A DNA stretch of 64,000 nt from the NCBI GenBank assembly GCA_964370395.1, contig CAYJIZ010000014.1:7803-71802 (forward strand). Reading direction: 5' to 3'. Within the stretch, counting starts at the first letter, position 1; each line of letters opens with the position of its first letter. The DNA comes from JBGUVL01 sp964370395 (lineage in GTDB: Bacteria; Bacillota_I; Bacilli_A; Erysipelotrichales; Erysipelotrichaceae). The notes beneath the pieces are model-generated. The model was not told the DNA's origin. It made no database searches and was given only the letters and a program-made list of their open reading frames with translations. The position numbers and the translations under genes are program-made. Shown piece after piece: positions 57,389 through 64,000 of the stretch.

Positions 57389-58756
57389 ATTGCTTGTACT
57401 CGCTTTATCCAAATGTAATTTCTTAAAGAAAATAATAAAGAGCGTAACGGTTGTACATACCGCGATAAAGTCTGCGACTGGTTCTGCTAAGAATACTCCC
57501 ATGACTTTGTTCTCTACAAAGTTAGGAAGAATATAAATAAGTGGAATTAGCAGGAATACTTTTCTTAGTAATGCTAAGAAAAGAGATGTCACAGCGTTTC
57601 CTAAGGCGATGAATGTTTGTTGGCAAGCGATCTGTGCACCAAACATTAAAGAGGTTGCCATATAAATTCGCAGTGCCCATACAGAATACTCGACCAGTTT
57701 TGGATCGCTTGTGAAAATTGAAATCAATACACTTGGTGTAAACATCGACAATGCCCAAAGCATTGTGGAATACGCGACACAGGACAGCAACAACAGACGG
57801 AATGTTTTTGCGACACGAGCCATGTTGTTTGCCCCAAAGTTATAACTGATAATAGGTTGTGCTCCTTGGGTTAATCCTTGAATTGGTAACATAGAGAATT
57901 GCATGATACTTGTAAGGATTGTCATAGAACCAACGGCGATATCTCCACCATACGCAAGCAAGGAAGAGTTAAAGCATACCGCGATGACACTTTCTGTAAA
58001 TTGCATAATGAAGGGAGAAAGACCAAGAGCCAAACATGGTAATAAAATATGTGGCTTTAATCGTAAGTAGTGTTTCTTAATACGCAAGATACTTTTGTCA
58101 CTGCGTAAAAAGAAGATAACATAAATACAAGATAGAGCTTGCGAGATAATTGTCGCTAAGGCTGCTCCTTGTACACCCATATTGAAACCAAAAATTAAAA
58201 TAGGGTCTAAGATGATGTTACAAATCGCACCAATTAAAACCGTTAACATACTTGTTTTCGCAAATCCTTGTGCAGAGATAAAGGCATTCAATCCTAATGC
58301 CAGTTGAACAAAAATCGTACCAACACAATAAATACGCATATAGTCTAACGAATATTGAATGGTATTAGCACTCGCTCCAAATAAAAGTAAAATATCTTCA
58401 GCAAACACTAAAAATACGATGGTTAAAATAATAGAAGTAATAACTAGCATCGTAGTTGAGTTACCTAAGATATTTTCTGCCGTGTCTTTGTCTTTTTTTC
58501 CTAGCATGATACTAGCGCGAGGCGCTCCTCCCATACTTACTAGTGCAGCAAATGCACTGATACACATAATAATTGGCATACATACACCAACACCAGTTAA
58601 TGCGAGTGAGCCAACCTCTGGGATATGACCGATGTACATACGATCGACCATATTGTATAAAACATTAATTACTTGTGCCGTAATGGCAGGTAGGGCAAGT
58701 TGAAATAACAACTTTCCTACAGGGGCATTGCCTAGTTTACTTTCCTTTGCTTCCAT
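57386..58756 (-). CDS. MATE-family efflux transporter
   Basis: 456 residues from the ATG ending at 58756 (AAAGGA 7 bases upstream). Twelve predicted helices. KLLFQLALPAITAQVINVLYNMVDRMYIGHIPEVGSLALTGVGVCMPI is the classical MATE opening, with a second half starting around FIMQFTESVIAVCFNSSLLAYGG. Likely Na- or H-driven export of cationic drugs or metabolites. Its first 20 bases overlap the end of the MarR gene, so MarR and MATE form one coupled operon. Confidence 0.93.
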   Translation of the reverse strand: MEAKESKLGNAPVGKLLFQLALPAITAQVINVLYNMVDRMYIGHIPEVGSLALTGVGVCMPIIMCISAFAALVSMGGAPRASIMLGKKDKDTAENILGNSTTMLVITSIILTIVFLVFAEDILLLFGASANTIQYSLDYMRIYCVGTIFVQLALGLNAFISAQGFAKTSMLTVLIGAICNIILDPILIFGFNMGVQGAALATIISQALSCIYVIFFLRSDKSILRIKKHYLRLKPHILLPCLALGLSPFIMQFTESVIAVCFNSSLLAYGGDIAVGSMTILTSIMQFSMLPIQGLTQGAQPIISYNFGANNMARVAKTFRLLLLSCVAYSTMLWALSMFTPSVLISIFTSDPKLVEYSVWALRIYMATSLMFGAQIACQQTFIALGNAVTSLFLALLRKVFLLIPLIYILPNFVENKVMGVFLAEPVADFIAVCTTVTLFIIFFKKLHLDKASTSN

Positions 58757-59198
58757 TCCATAATCCTTTCTTCTTTGTATCATCAAATACTTCATTGGCT
58801 TTTTTTATTAGCTCAACAAGTTGAATGTAATCACCAAACCCAAGCTTTTCTACTAAGGTATCGTATAGTTGGTATACTTCATGAAGAGAGTTTACCAAAT
58901 ACAAACGACCTTCCTCGCTTAAAGTAAGAGCATAACTGCGCTTGTCACTCGTTGAAGGCGTCATTTCAAGATAGCCTTGTTCAATGAGAGGCGTTATGAT
59001 TTTTGAAATACGAGGACGGCTCACATTGAAATACGATGCGAGTACTTTCAGTGTCACGCTTTGTTCACTGTATTTAATAAAAAACAGTGTATGTAAGGTT
59101 TCCTTCGTGATGTTAGTTCGTACTTTATAATGGTGAAGATGATTCACAAACGTATAAATATCGATCAATCCTAAGGTTTTATTGTATAAATCGTCCAT
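58737..59198 (-). CDS. MarR-family transcriptional regulator
   Basis: 153 residues. Winged helix in SVTLKVLASYFNVSRPRISKIITPLIEQGYLEMTPSTSDKRSYALTLSEEG, typical of MarR proteins, with helices for dimerisation on both sides. GGAGG precedes the ATG ending at 59198. Probably represses itself and the coupled MATE exporter; a perfect 9-bp inverted repeat begins 22 bases upstream of its start codon. The inducing ligand is unknown. Confidence 0.92.
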   Translation of the reverse strand: MDDLYNKTLGLIDIYTFVNHLHHYKVRTNITKETLHTLFFIKYSEQSVTLKVLASYFNVSRPRISKIITPLIEQGYLEMTPSTSDKRSYALTLSEEGRLYLVNSLHEVYQLYDTLVEKLGFGDYIQLVELIKKANEVFDDTKKKGLWNGSKGK

Positions 59199-59220
59199 AG
59201 TATTCCTCCATCTTTATATT

Positions 59221-59241
59221 ATAGTTAACTTAGTTAACTAT
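59221..59241. promoter_or_regulatory. MarR operator palindrome
   Basis: ATAGTTAAC-N3-GTTAACTAT is a perfect inverted repeat just upstream of the marR-MATE start, where a MarR dimer would be expected to bind. Extra TTAAC half-sites follow at about 59253 and 59262 toward the hydrogenase promoter. Confidence 0.75.
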
Positions 59242-59285
59242 TTCAATAAAAATTAACAAAATTAACGAAAAAAGCATATCAAAAA

Positions 59286-59305
59286 TGTAAGCGCTTTGAT
59301 ATAAT
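59286..59305 (+). promoter_or_regulatory. hydCBA promoter -10 with near-consensus cre site
   Basis: TGTAAGCGCTTTGA (59286-59299) matches the cre consensus except at one position near the end, and is directly followed by TATAAT (59300-59305). No convincing -35. CcpA bound here would block the promoter. Confidence 0.5.
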
Positions 59306-59353
59306 CGTAATGTGGAGTGAATGTTAATTAATTTATAACGTTAAGGAGGAACT

Positions 59354-59866
59354 ATGAAAGTGAATAATGTGTTTGCGTTTAAAGGAACAAAGAAGCAAGC
59401 AGATGAACTACAAGTCGTAATTGAAAAACATAAAAACGAACGTGGTGCATTAATGCCAATCCTACAAGAAGCGCAAGAAATTTATGGGTATTTACCTGTT
59501 GAAGTGCAGACGATGATTGCAGATGGACTAAATATTTCATTAAGTGAAGTATATGGTGTTGCAACATTCTACTCACAATTCTCATTAACACCAAAAGGCG
59601 AAAACCGTATTAGTGTTTGTTTGGGAACTGCTTGTTATGTTAAAGGGGCAGATAAAATTGTGGATGAAGTAAAGAAAATTTTAGGTATCGATGTTGGTGG
59701 TATTAGCGATGATGGGATGTTCTCATTGGATGCGACACGTTGTGTTGGAGCATGTGGGCTAGCACCAGTAATGATGGTGAACGAAGATATTTATGGAAAA
59801 GTAGAAGTCGCACAAGTAAAAGGCATTATTGAAAAGTATAATAAGAAAAAGGTAGGAGGAAATTAA
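59354..59866 (+). CDS. hydC: Hydrogenase gamma subunit (NuoE-like, [2Fe-2S])
   Basis: 170 residues. NADH-dehydrogenase 24-kDa/NuoE fold: helical N-terminus (GALMPILQEAQEIYGYLPVEVQ) and thioredoxin-like C-terminus with the four cysteines of one [2Fe-2S] cluster (CLGTACYVKG and RCVGACGLAPV). First gene of the hydCBA operon; GGAGGA precedes ATG 59354. Acts in electron transfer between the flavoprotein and the hydrogenase subunit. Confidence 0.93.
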   Translation: MKVNNVFAFKGTKKQADELQVVIEKHKNERGALMPILQEAQEIYGYLPVEVQTMIADGLNISLSEVYGVATFYSQFSLTPKGENRISVCLGTACYVKGADKIVDEVKKILGIDVGGISDDGMFSLDATRCVGACGLAPVMMVNEDIYGKVEVAQVKGIIEKYNKKKVGGN

Positions 59867-59868
59867 TC

Positions 59869-61752
59869 ATGTTGACAATTCAAGATTTAAATAAGATTAA
59901 AGAAAAAGAACTTCCTATCGTATCGTTGCGTAAAGAAGGAATGAAGCAAGCAAAAGATTCTCCTTATAAACGTCAAATATTAGTATGTGGAGGGACAGGT
60001 TGTACATCAAGTGGATGTCATAAAGTCATTGATGCTCTACAAAAAAGTTTAAAGAAACACAAAATGACAAAAGAAGTAAAAGTCGTAAAAACAGGATGTT
60101 TTGGACTTTGTGCTTTGGGTCCAATCATGATTGTTTATCCAGAAGGAAGCTTCTATAGTGCAGTGCAACCTGAGTTCATTGAAGAAATCGTAAGTGAACA
60201 TATCGTAAAAGGGGAAATTGTTAAGAAGTATTTGTATAAAGAAACAGTACATGCGGATGGAAGTGTGATTTCATTGAATGAAACAAACTTCTATAAGAAA
60301 CAACTTCGTGTTGCGCTTCGTAACTGTGGTGTCATTGATCCAGAAGATATTAATGAATACATCGCATTAGATGGATACCAAGCGTTGGCTAAGGTGTTGA
60401 CAGAAATGACGCCTCAACAAACCATTCAAGTGGTAAAAGATTCACAATTGAGAGGTCGTGGAGGTGGAGGATTCCCAACTGGTTTAAAATGGGAATTTGC
60501 TGCTCGTGAAAAAAGCGATCAAAAATATGTATGTTGTAATGCCGATGAAGGAGATCCAGGAGCATTTATGGATCGTTCTGTATTGGAAGGAGATCCTCAC
60601 TGTGTCATTGAAGCGATGGCAATTGCTGGGTATGCAGTAGGAGCAGATAAAGGGTATGTGTACATTCGTGCAGAGTATCCTATTGCGGTAAAACGTTTGG
60701 TGATTGCACTTGAGCAAGCACGTAAATTAGGTATTTTAGGAAAAGGTATTTTCGGTACGAAGTTTAACTTCGATATCGATATCCGTTTGGGAGCAGGAGC
60801 TTTCGTTTGTGGAGAGGAAACAGCACTTTTAACTTCAATTGAAGGAAATCGTGGAGAACCTCGCCCTCGTCCACCATTCCCAGCAGTCAAAGGATTATTT
60901 GGAAAACCAACTTTATTAAATAATGTTGAAACGTATGCGAACATACCACAAATCTTTATGCGTGGAGCAGACTGGTTTGCAAGTATGGGTACAGAAAAAT
61001 CAAAAGGTACCAAAGTATTTGCGTTAGGTGGAAAAATTGAAAACGTTGGATTAGTAGAAGTACCAATGGGAACAACACTTCGTGAAATTGTTGAAGAAAT
61101 CGGTGGTGGTGTTCCAAATGGTAAGAAATTCAAAGCAGCACAAACAGGTGGACCTTCAGGTGGATGTATTCCAGCTTGCCATATCGATACACCAATCGAT
61201 TACGATAACTTAATCGCTTTGGGATCAATGATGGGTTCAGGTGGATTAATCGTAATGGATGAAGACAACTGTATGGTTGATATCGCAAAATTCTTCTTAG
61301 AGTTTACGGTAGATGAAAGTTGTGGAAAATGTACACCATGTCGAATTGGGACACGTCGTTTGTACCAATTTATTGAAAAGATTATTTCTGGAAAAGCAGA
61401 GTTTGAAGATATCGCGAAAATTGAAGAGTTATGCCATCATATGCAAACCACTTCACTTTGTGCGCTTGGACAAACAGCAAGCAATCCAGTTATGTCAACT
61501 TTGAAATACTTTAGAGATGAATATTTAGCACACGTTGTGGATAAACATTGTCCATCAGGAGTGTGTAAAGACTTGGTACAATATCGTATTTTAGCGGACA
61601 AGTGTATCGGATGTACATTGTGTGCGAGAAACTGTCCAACGCATGCGATTATTGGAGAAGTGAAAAAACCACATATCATTGAGAAAGACAAATGTATCAA
61701 GTGTGGATTATGTATGCAAAACTGTAAATTTAAAGCAGTCATTACGGAATAG
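59869..61752 (+). CDS. hydB: Hydrogenase beta subunit (NuoF-like flavoprotein with ferredoxin tail)
   Basis: 627 residues. N-terminal thioredoxin-like [2Fe-2S] domain (CGGTGCTSSGC, TGCFGLCALGP), then NADH/FMN-binding core (GRGGGGFPTGLKW from about 196; GAFVCGEETALLTSIEGNRG), the [4Fe-4S] motif SCGKCTPCRIGTRR (about 483), and two C-terminal ferredoxin-type [4Fe-4S] motifs (CIGCTLCARNCP, CIKCGLCMQNCK). This is the domain order of HydB/HndC in electron-bifurcating hydrogenases, which couple NADH and ferredoxin oxidation to H2 formation. Starts 2 bases after hydC. Confidence 0.95.
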   Translation: MLTIQDLNKIKEKELPIVSLRKEGMKQAKDSPYKRQILVCGGTGCTSSGCHKVIDALQKSLKKHKMTKEVKVVKTGCFGLCALGPIMIVYPEGSFYSAVQPEFIEEIVSEHIVKGEIVKKYLYKETVHADGSVISLNETNFYKKQLRVALRNCGVIDPEDINEYIALDGYQALAKVLTEMTPQQTIQVVKDSQLRGRGGGGFPTGLKWEFAAREKSDQKYVCCNADEGDPGAFMDRSVLEGDPHCVIEAMAIAGYAVGADKGYVYIRAEYPIAVKRLVIALEQARKLGILGKGIFGTKFNFDIDIRLGAGAFVCGEETALLTSIEGNRGEPRPRPPFPAVKGLFGKPTLLNNVETYANIPQIFMRGADWFASMGTEKSKGTKVFALGGKIENVGLVEVPMGTTLREIVEEIGGGVPNGKKFKAAQTGGPSGGCIPACHIDTPIDYDNLIALGSMMGSGGLIVMDEDNCMVDIAKFFLEFTVDESCGKCTPCRIGTRRLYQFIEKIISGKAEFEDIAKIEELCHHMQTTSLCALGQTASNPVMSTLKYFRDEYLAHVVDKHCPSGVCKDLVQYRILADKCIGCTLCARNCPTHAIIGEVKKPHIIEKDKCIKCGLCMQNCKFKAVITE

Positions 61753-61761
61753 GAGGACCTT

Positions 61762-63498
61762 ATGAAAACAATAAAATTAAAAATTAATAATATTGATGTA
61801 GAAGTACCTGAAGGTTCTACTATTTTGGAAGCAGCAAAGCAAATAAATGTAGAAATTCCTTCATTATGTTATTTAAAAGACATCAATGCAATCGCATCTT
61901 GTCGTGTTTGTGTTGTGGAAGTAAAAGGAAAAAAAGGGTTAATCGCATCTTGTGTTTACCCTGTTGAAGAAGGAATGGAAGTGTTTACGAATACGCCAAA
62001 CATTCGTACGAGTCGTAAAACGACAATTGAATTAATCTTATCAAGTCACCATAAAAAATGTTTGTCTTGTGTTCGTGGTAACAACTGCGAACTTCAAAAA
62101 TTAGCATTTGACTATGGTGTAGATGAAGACCGTTTCGTAGCAGAAGAGATCACTTACAACATTGATGATGCAAGTGCTTATGTGGTACGTGACAACAACA
62201 AATGTATTATGTGTAGAAGATGTACTGCAGCTTGTGAGAAGTTACAAAGTGTAAGTGCAATTGGTTGTATTGATCGTGGATACAAAGTTCACATCGGTAG
62301 TGCTTTTGAAAAAACACTAGACCAAACATCTTGTGTAGGTTGTGGACAATGTATTGTAGCTTGTCCAGTTGGGGCATTAAATGAAAAATCAAACATTGAA
62401 GAAGTGTACGAAGCAGTGGCAGATCCTAACAAACATGTGATCTTCTTTACTGCACCAAGTATTCGTGCAACACTTGGGGAATGTTTCGATATGCCAATTG
62501 GTACGAACGTAGAAGGTAAAATGGTTGCGGCGATTCGTCGTTTAGGAGTCGACAAAGTATTCAATATGGACTTTGCTGCCGACTTAACGATTATGGAAGA
62601 AGCACACGAATTCTTAGAAAGAGTGAAGTCAAAACAAAACTTACCAATCATTACTTCTTGTAGTCCTGGATGGGTGAAATTCTGTGAGCATTTCTATCCA
62701 GAATTCATTCCTAATTTAAGTACATGTAAATCACCACAACAAATGTTTGGTGCAATCTTAAAATCATATTATGCACAAAAGAATGGATTGAATCCAGATG
62801 ATATGTATGTGGTATCCGTTATTCCATGTACAGCAAAGAAATTTGAGTGCAAACGCGATGAACAAAAAACATTTGAATTCCAAGATGTTGATGCGGCAAT
62901 CACAACACGTGAGTTATCAAAAATGATCAAAGGTGCAGGATTGAAGTTTGTAGATTTGGATGATGAAAGATTTGATGATCCATTTGAAACAGCAACAGGA
63001 GCAGGAGCAATCTTTGGAGCAACAGGTGGAGTAATGGAAGCAGCACTTAGAACAGCGAGCCATTGGTTGGATGAAGACTTGAAAAAAGTCGATTTCAAAG
63101 AAGTACGTGGAACACAAGGAATCAAAGAAGTGACGTACAAAGTAGGTGGCATTGAAGTAAAAGCTGCGGTATGTTCTGGACTAGCAAATGCAAGAAAAGT
63201 GCTAGAAAGTGTAAAATCAAAAGAAAAAGAATACCACATCATTGAAGTTATGGCATGTCCTGGTGGATGTATCAATGGTGGTGGACAACCAGTACAAGGG
63301 GATAGCGTAAGAAATTATGTTGATTTAAAAACGCTACGCGCAAAAGCATTGTATGAAGCAGATGCGCATTTACCACTTCGTAAGTCACACGAAAATCCAG
63401 CGATTAAAGTGTTATACGATGAGTTCTTAGGAGCACCTGGTGAATTTAGAAGTCATAAATTGTTGCATACATCTTATGTAAAGAGAGATAAATTCTAA
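61762..63498 (+). CDS. hydA: [FeFe] hydrogenase catalytic subunit
   Basis: 578 residues. Order: [2Fe-2S] domain (IPSLCYLKDINAIASCRVC), His-Cys [4Fe-4S] (HHKKCLSCVRGNNC from about 95), two ferredoxin-type clusters (CIMCRRCTAACE, CVGCGQCIVACPVG), then the H-cluster domain with its three signatures: TSCSPGWVKF (about 297), PCTAKKFE (about 355) and ACPGGCINGGGQP (about 497). All cluster cysteines are present. Produces H2, disposing of fermentation electrons with HydB and HydC. Maturases HydEFG are not in the window. Confidence 0.97.
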   Translation: MKTIKLKINNIDVEVPEGSTILEAAKQINVEIPSLCYLKDINAIASCRVCVVEVKGKKGLIASCVYPVEEGMEVFTNTPNIRTSRKTTIELILSSHHKKCLSCVRGNNCELQKLAFDYGVDEDRFVAEEITYNIDDASAYVVRDNNKCIMCRRCTAACEKLQSVSAIGCIDRGYKVHIGSAFEKTLDQTSCVGCGQCIVACPVGALNEKSNIEEVYEAVADPNKHVIFFTAPSIRATLGECFDMPIGTNVEGKMVAAIRRLGVDKVFNMDFAADLTIMEEAHEFLERVKSKQNLPIITSCSPGWVKFCEHFYPEFIPNLSTCKSPQQMFGAILKSYYAQKNGLNPDDMYVVSVIPCTAKKFECKRDEQKTFEFQDVDAAITTRELSKMIKGAGLKFVDLDDERFDDPFETATGAGAIFGATGGVMEAALRTASHWLDEDLKKVDFKEVRGTQGIKEVTYKVGGIEVKAAVCSGLANARKVLESVKSKEKEYHIIEVMACPGGCINGGGQPVQGDSVRNYVDLKTLRAKALYEADAHLPLRKSHENPAIKVLYDEFLGAPGEFRSHKLLHTSYVKRDKF

Positions 63499-63499
63499 A

Positions 63500-63537
63500 A
63501 AGAAAAAGGAGCACAAATGTGCTCCTTTACTTTTTCT
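63500..63537. terminator. Terminator of hydCBA, usable from both sides
   Basis: GGAGCACA and TGTGCTCC form a perfect 8-bp stem with an AA loop, flanked by A-rich and T-rich tracts. Confidence 0.85.
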
Positions 63538-63550
63538 TGTAGGAACAAAA

Positions 63551-63907
63551 CTATAACAAGTTTCCATCGTAATCTCTTACGTATACAGAATGCATTTTTC
63601 CATATACTCCTACTCTTTCCACAATACCTAAACAAATGGGAATGTTTTTGCTGATTAAATAGTCATAATACGCTTCTACATCATCGACTTCAAAACAAAA
63701 ATCATGGCAGCCTAATGTTACATGTGAGGCGTGAGGTAAAAGTTCTTTGCCCTTTTGGTGAACATTGATTTTAAATGTAGGGGTATGAAGTTCATAATGT
63801 TGTTCTTTTTCTACAATACTAAAACCAAGGGTTTCATAAAAAGACAAACAAGATTTCATATCTTGTGTCGTGATCACAACATGATCAATTTTGCGAATCA
63901 TATTCAT
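63551..63907 (-). CDS. VOC-family (glyoxalase-like) protein
   Basis: 118 residues, a single vicinal-oxygen-chelate unit: IRKIDHVVITTQDMKSCLSFYETLGF opening, HDFCFEVDDVEAYYDYL centre, and YVRDYDGNLL ending. Putative metal ligands are the His of DHV and an acidic residue near the end. AAAGGAG lies 7 bases before the ATG ending at 63907. Some relatives are virulence-associated or glyoxalase-like enzymes; the function here is open. The final 93 bases of the window show nothing further. Confidence 0.88.
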   Translation of the reverse strand: MNMIRKIDHVVITTQDMKSCLSFYETLGFSIVEKEQHYELHTPTFKINVHQKGKELLPHASHVTLGCHDFCFEVDDVEAYYDYLISKNIPICLGIVERVGVYGKMHSVYVRDYDGNLL

Positions 63908-64000
63908 AGCATCGCTCCTTTCTAAAACTTAAAATGTATGGTTATCTGAAGTAGTAAAATAAAAGTAGACACACAAAAAGTACAAAAATGTATTTAAAGT

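Noticed and set aside
60597..61133. 178-residue frame antisense to hydB
   Set aside because: Shadow of the flavoprotein gene on the other strand; composition is low-complexity Pro/Ser/Thr with no recognisable domain.
1..64000. Reassignment of TAA as a sense codon, prompted by the two interrupted genes
   Set aside because: TAA closes many intact genes here (for example gpmI, kdpB, kdpF, pheA), often directly before a terminator or the next start, so it functions as stop.
1..64000. CRISPR arrays, insertion sequences, tRNA or rRNA genes
   Set aside because: I found no regularly spaced repeats, transposase-like frames with terminal inverted repeats, or RNA-gene cloverleaf or rRNA sequence in the gaps.

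Overview
The window looks like chromosome from a low-GC, fermentative Firmicute. Erysipelotrichia-like is my inference, from strongly A/T-biased codons, strong AGGAGG-type ribosome sites, Rho-independent terminators after most operons, lactose/cellobiose PTS genes, a trimeric [FeFe] hydrogenase, L-lactate dehydrogenase plus lactate permease, and many VanZ/RDD, PepSY and GNAT proteins. I see no rRNA, tRNA, CRISPR array, transposase or phage gene. Species is not determinable by eye.

Layout. 1-1505: the tail of an AzlD-type transporter and two tandem PepSY lipoproteins. 1690-3345: gpmI (glycolysis). 3550-8530: a catabolite-controlled PTS operon (IIB, IIC, IIA, two tiny proteins, DUF3284, MupG-type glycosidase) followed by its probable GntR regulator; two perfect palindromes and a cre site mark the control region. 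8579-11950: GNAT, GH13 glucosidase and glutamate racemase. 11952-14540: copper export (copA-csoR) with a clear CsoR operator. 14550-18317: GNAT, VanZ/RDD membrane protein and a GH101/129-like (DUF5696) cytosolic enzyme. 18404-24860: a regulator pair, ldh, a GH4 phospho-glucosidase with an RpiR regulator, and lactate permease. 24936-31517: a HAD gene interrupted by a stop codon, a TPR-like protein, and an overlapping three-gene operon (ICMT-like protein, GH3-type adenylating enzyme, GAF-GGDEF-HD-GYP signalling protein). 31538-40271: kdpFABC, a small gene with a structured leader, and kdpDE, with matching KdpE-type boxes in front of both kdp operons. 40275-46610: ispF, HAD, TfoX-N plus an HTH/TPR regulator, a methyltransferase with a premature stop, GNAT and MFS. 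46609-53551: flavodoxin-fold reductase, an ECF sigma/anti-sigma pair and a transglutaminase lipoprotein sharing an ECF-like promoter, then pheA and an aminotransferase for phenylalanine synthesis. 53762-57336: an operon built around a sigma factor fused to a transmembrane segment and an extracellular Ig-like domain. 57352-59241: MATE exporter and MarR regulator with a perfect operator. 59286-63537: hydCBA, an electron-bifurcating-type [FeFe] hydrogenase. 63551-63907: a VOC-family protein.

How it fits together. Sugars enter through the PTS and are hydrolysed by phospho-glycosidases (MupG-like, GH4). Glycolysis (gpmI) leads to lactate (ldh, lctP), and excess reductant is vented as H2 by HydABC. 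Envelope and ion homeostasis is heavily represented: Kdp for potassium, CopA for copper, and two sigma-factor systems linked to surface proteins.

The most unusual items are the membrane-tethered sigma factor operon (53825-57336), the shared TGTAACCTTT promoter of the other sigma factor and the transglutaminase lipoprotein, and the GH3/cyclic-di-GMP operon. Two genes carry an in-frame TAA whose downstream coding sequence is still intact.
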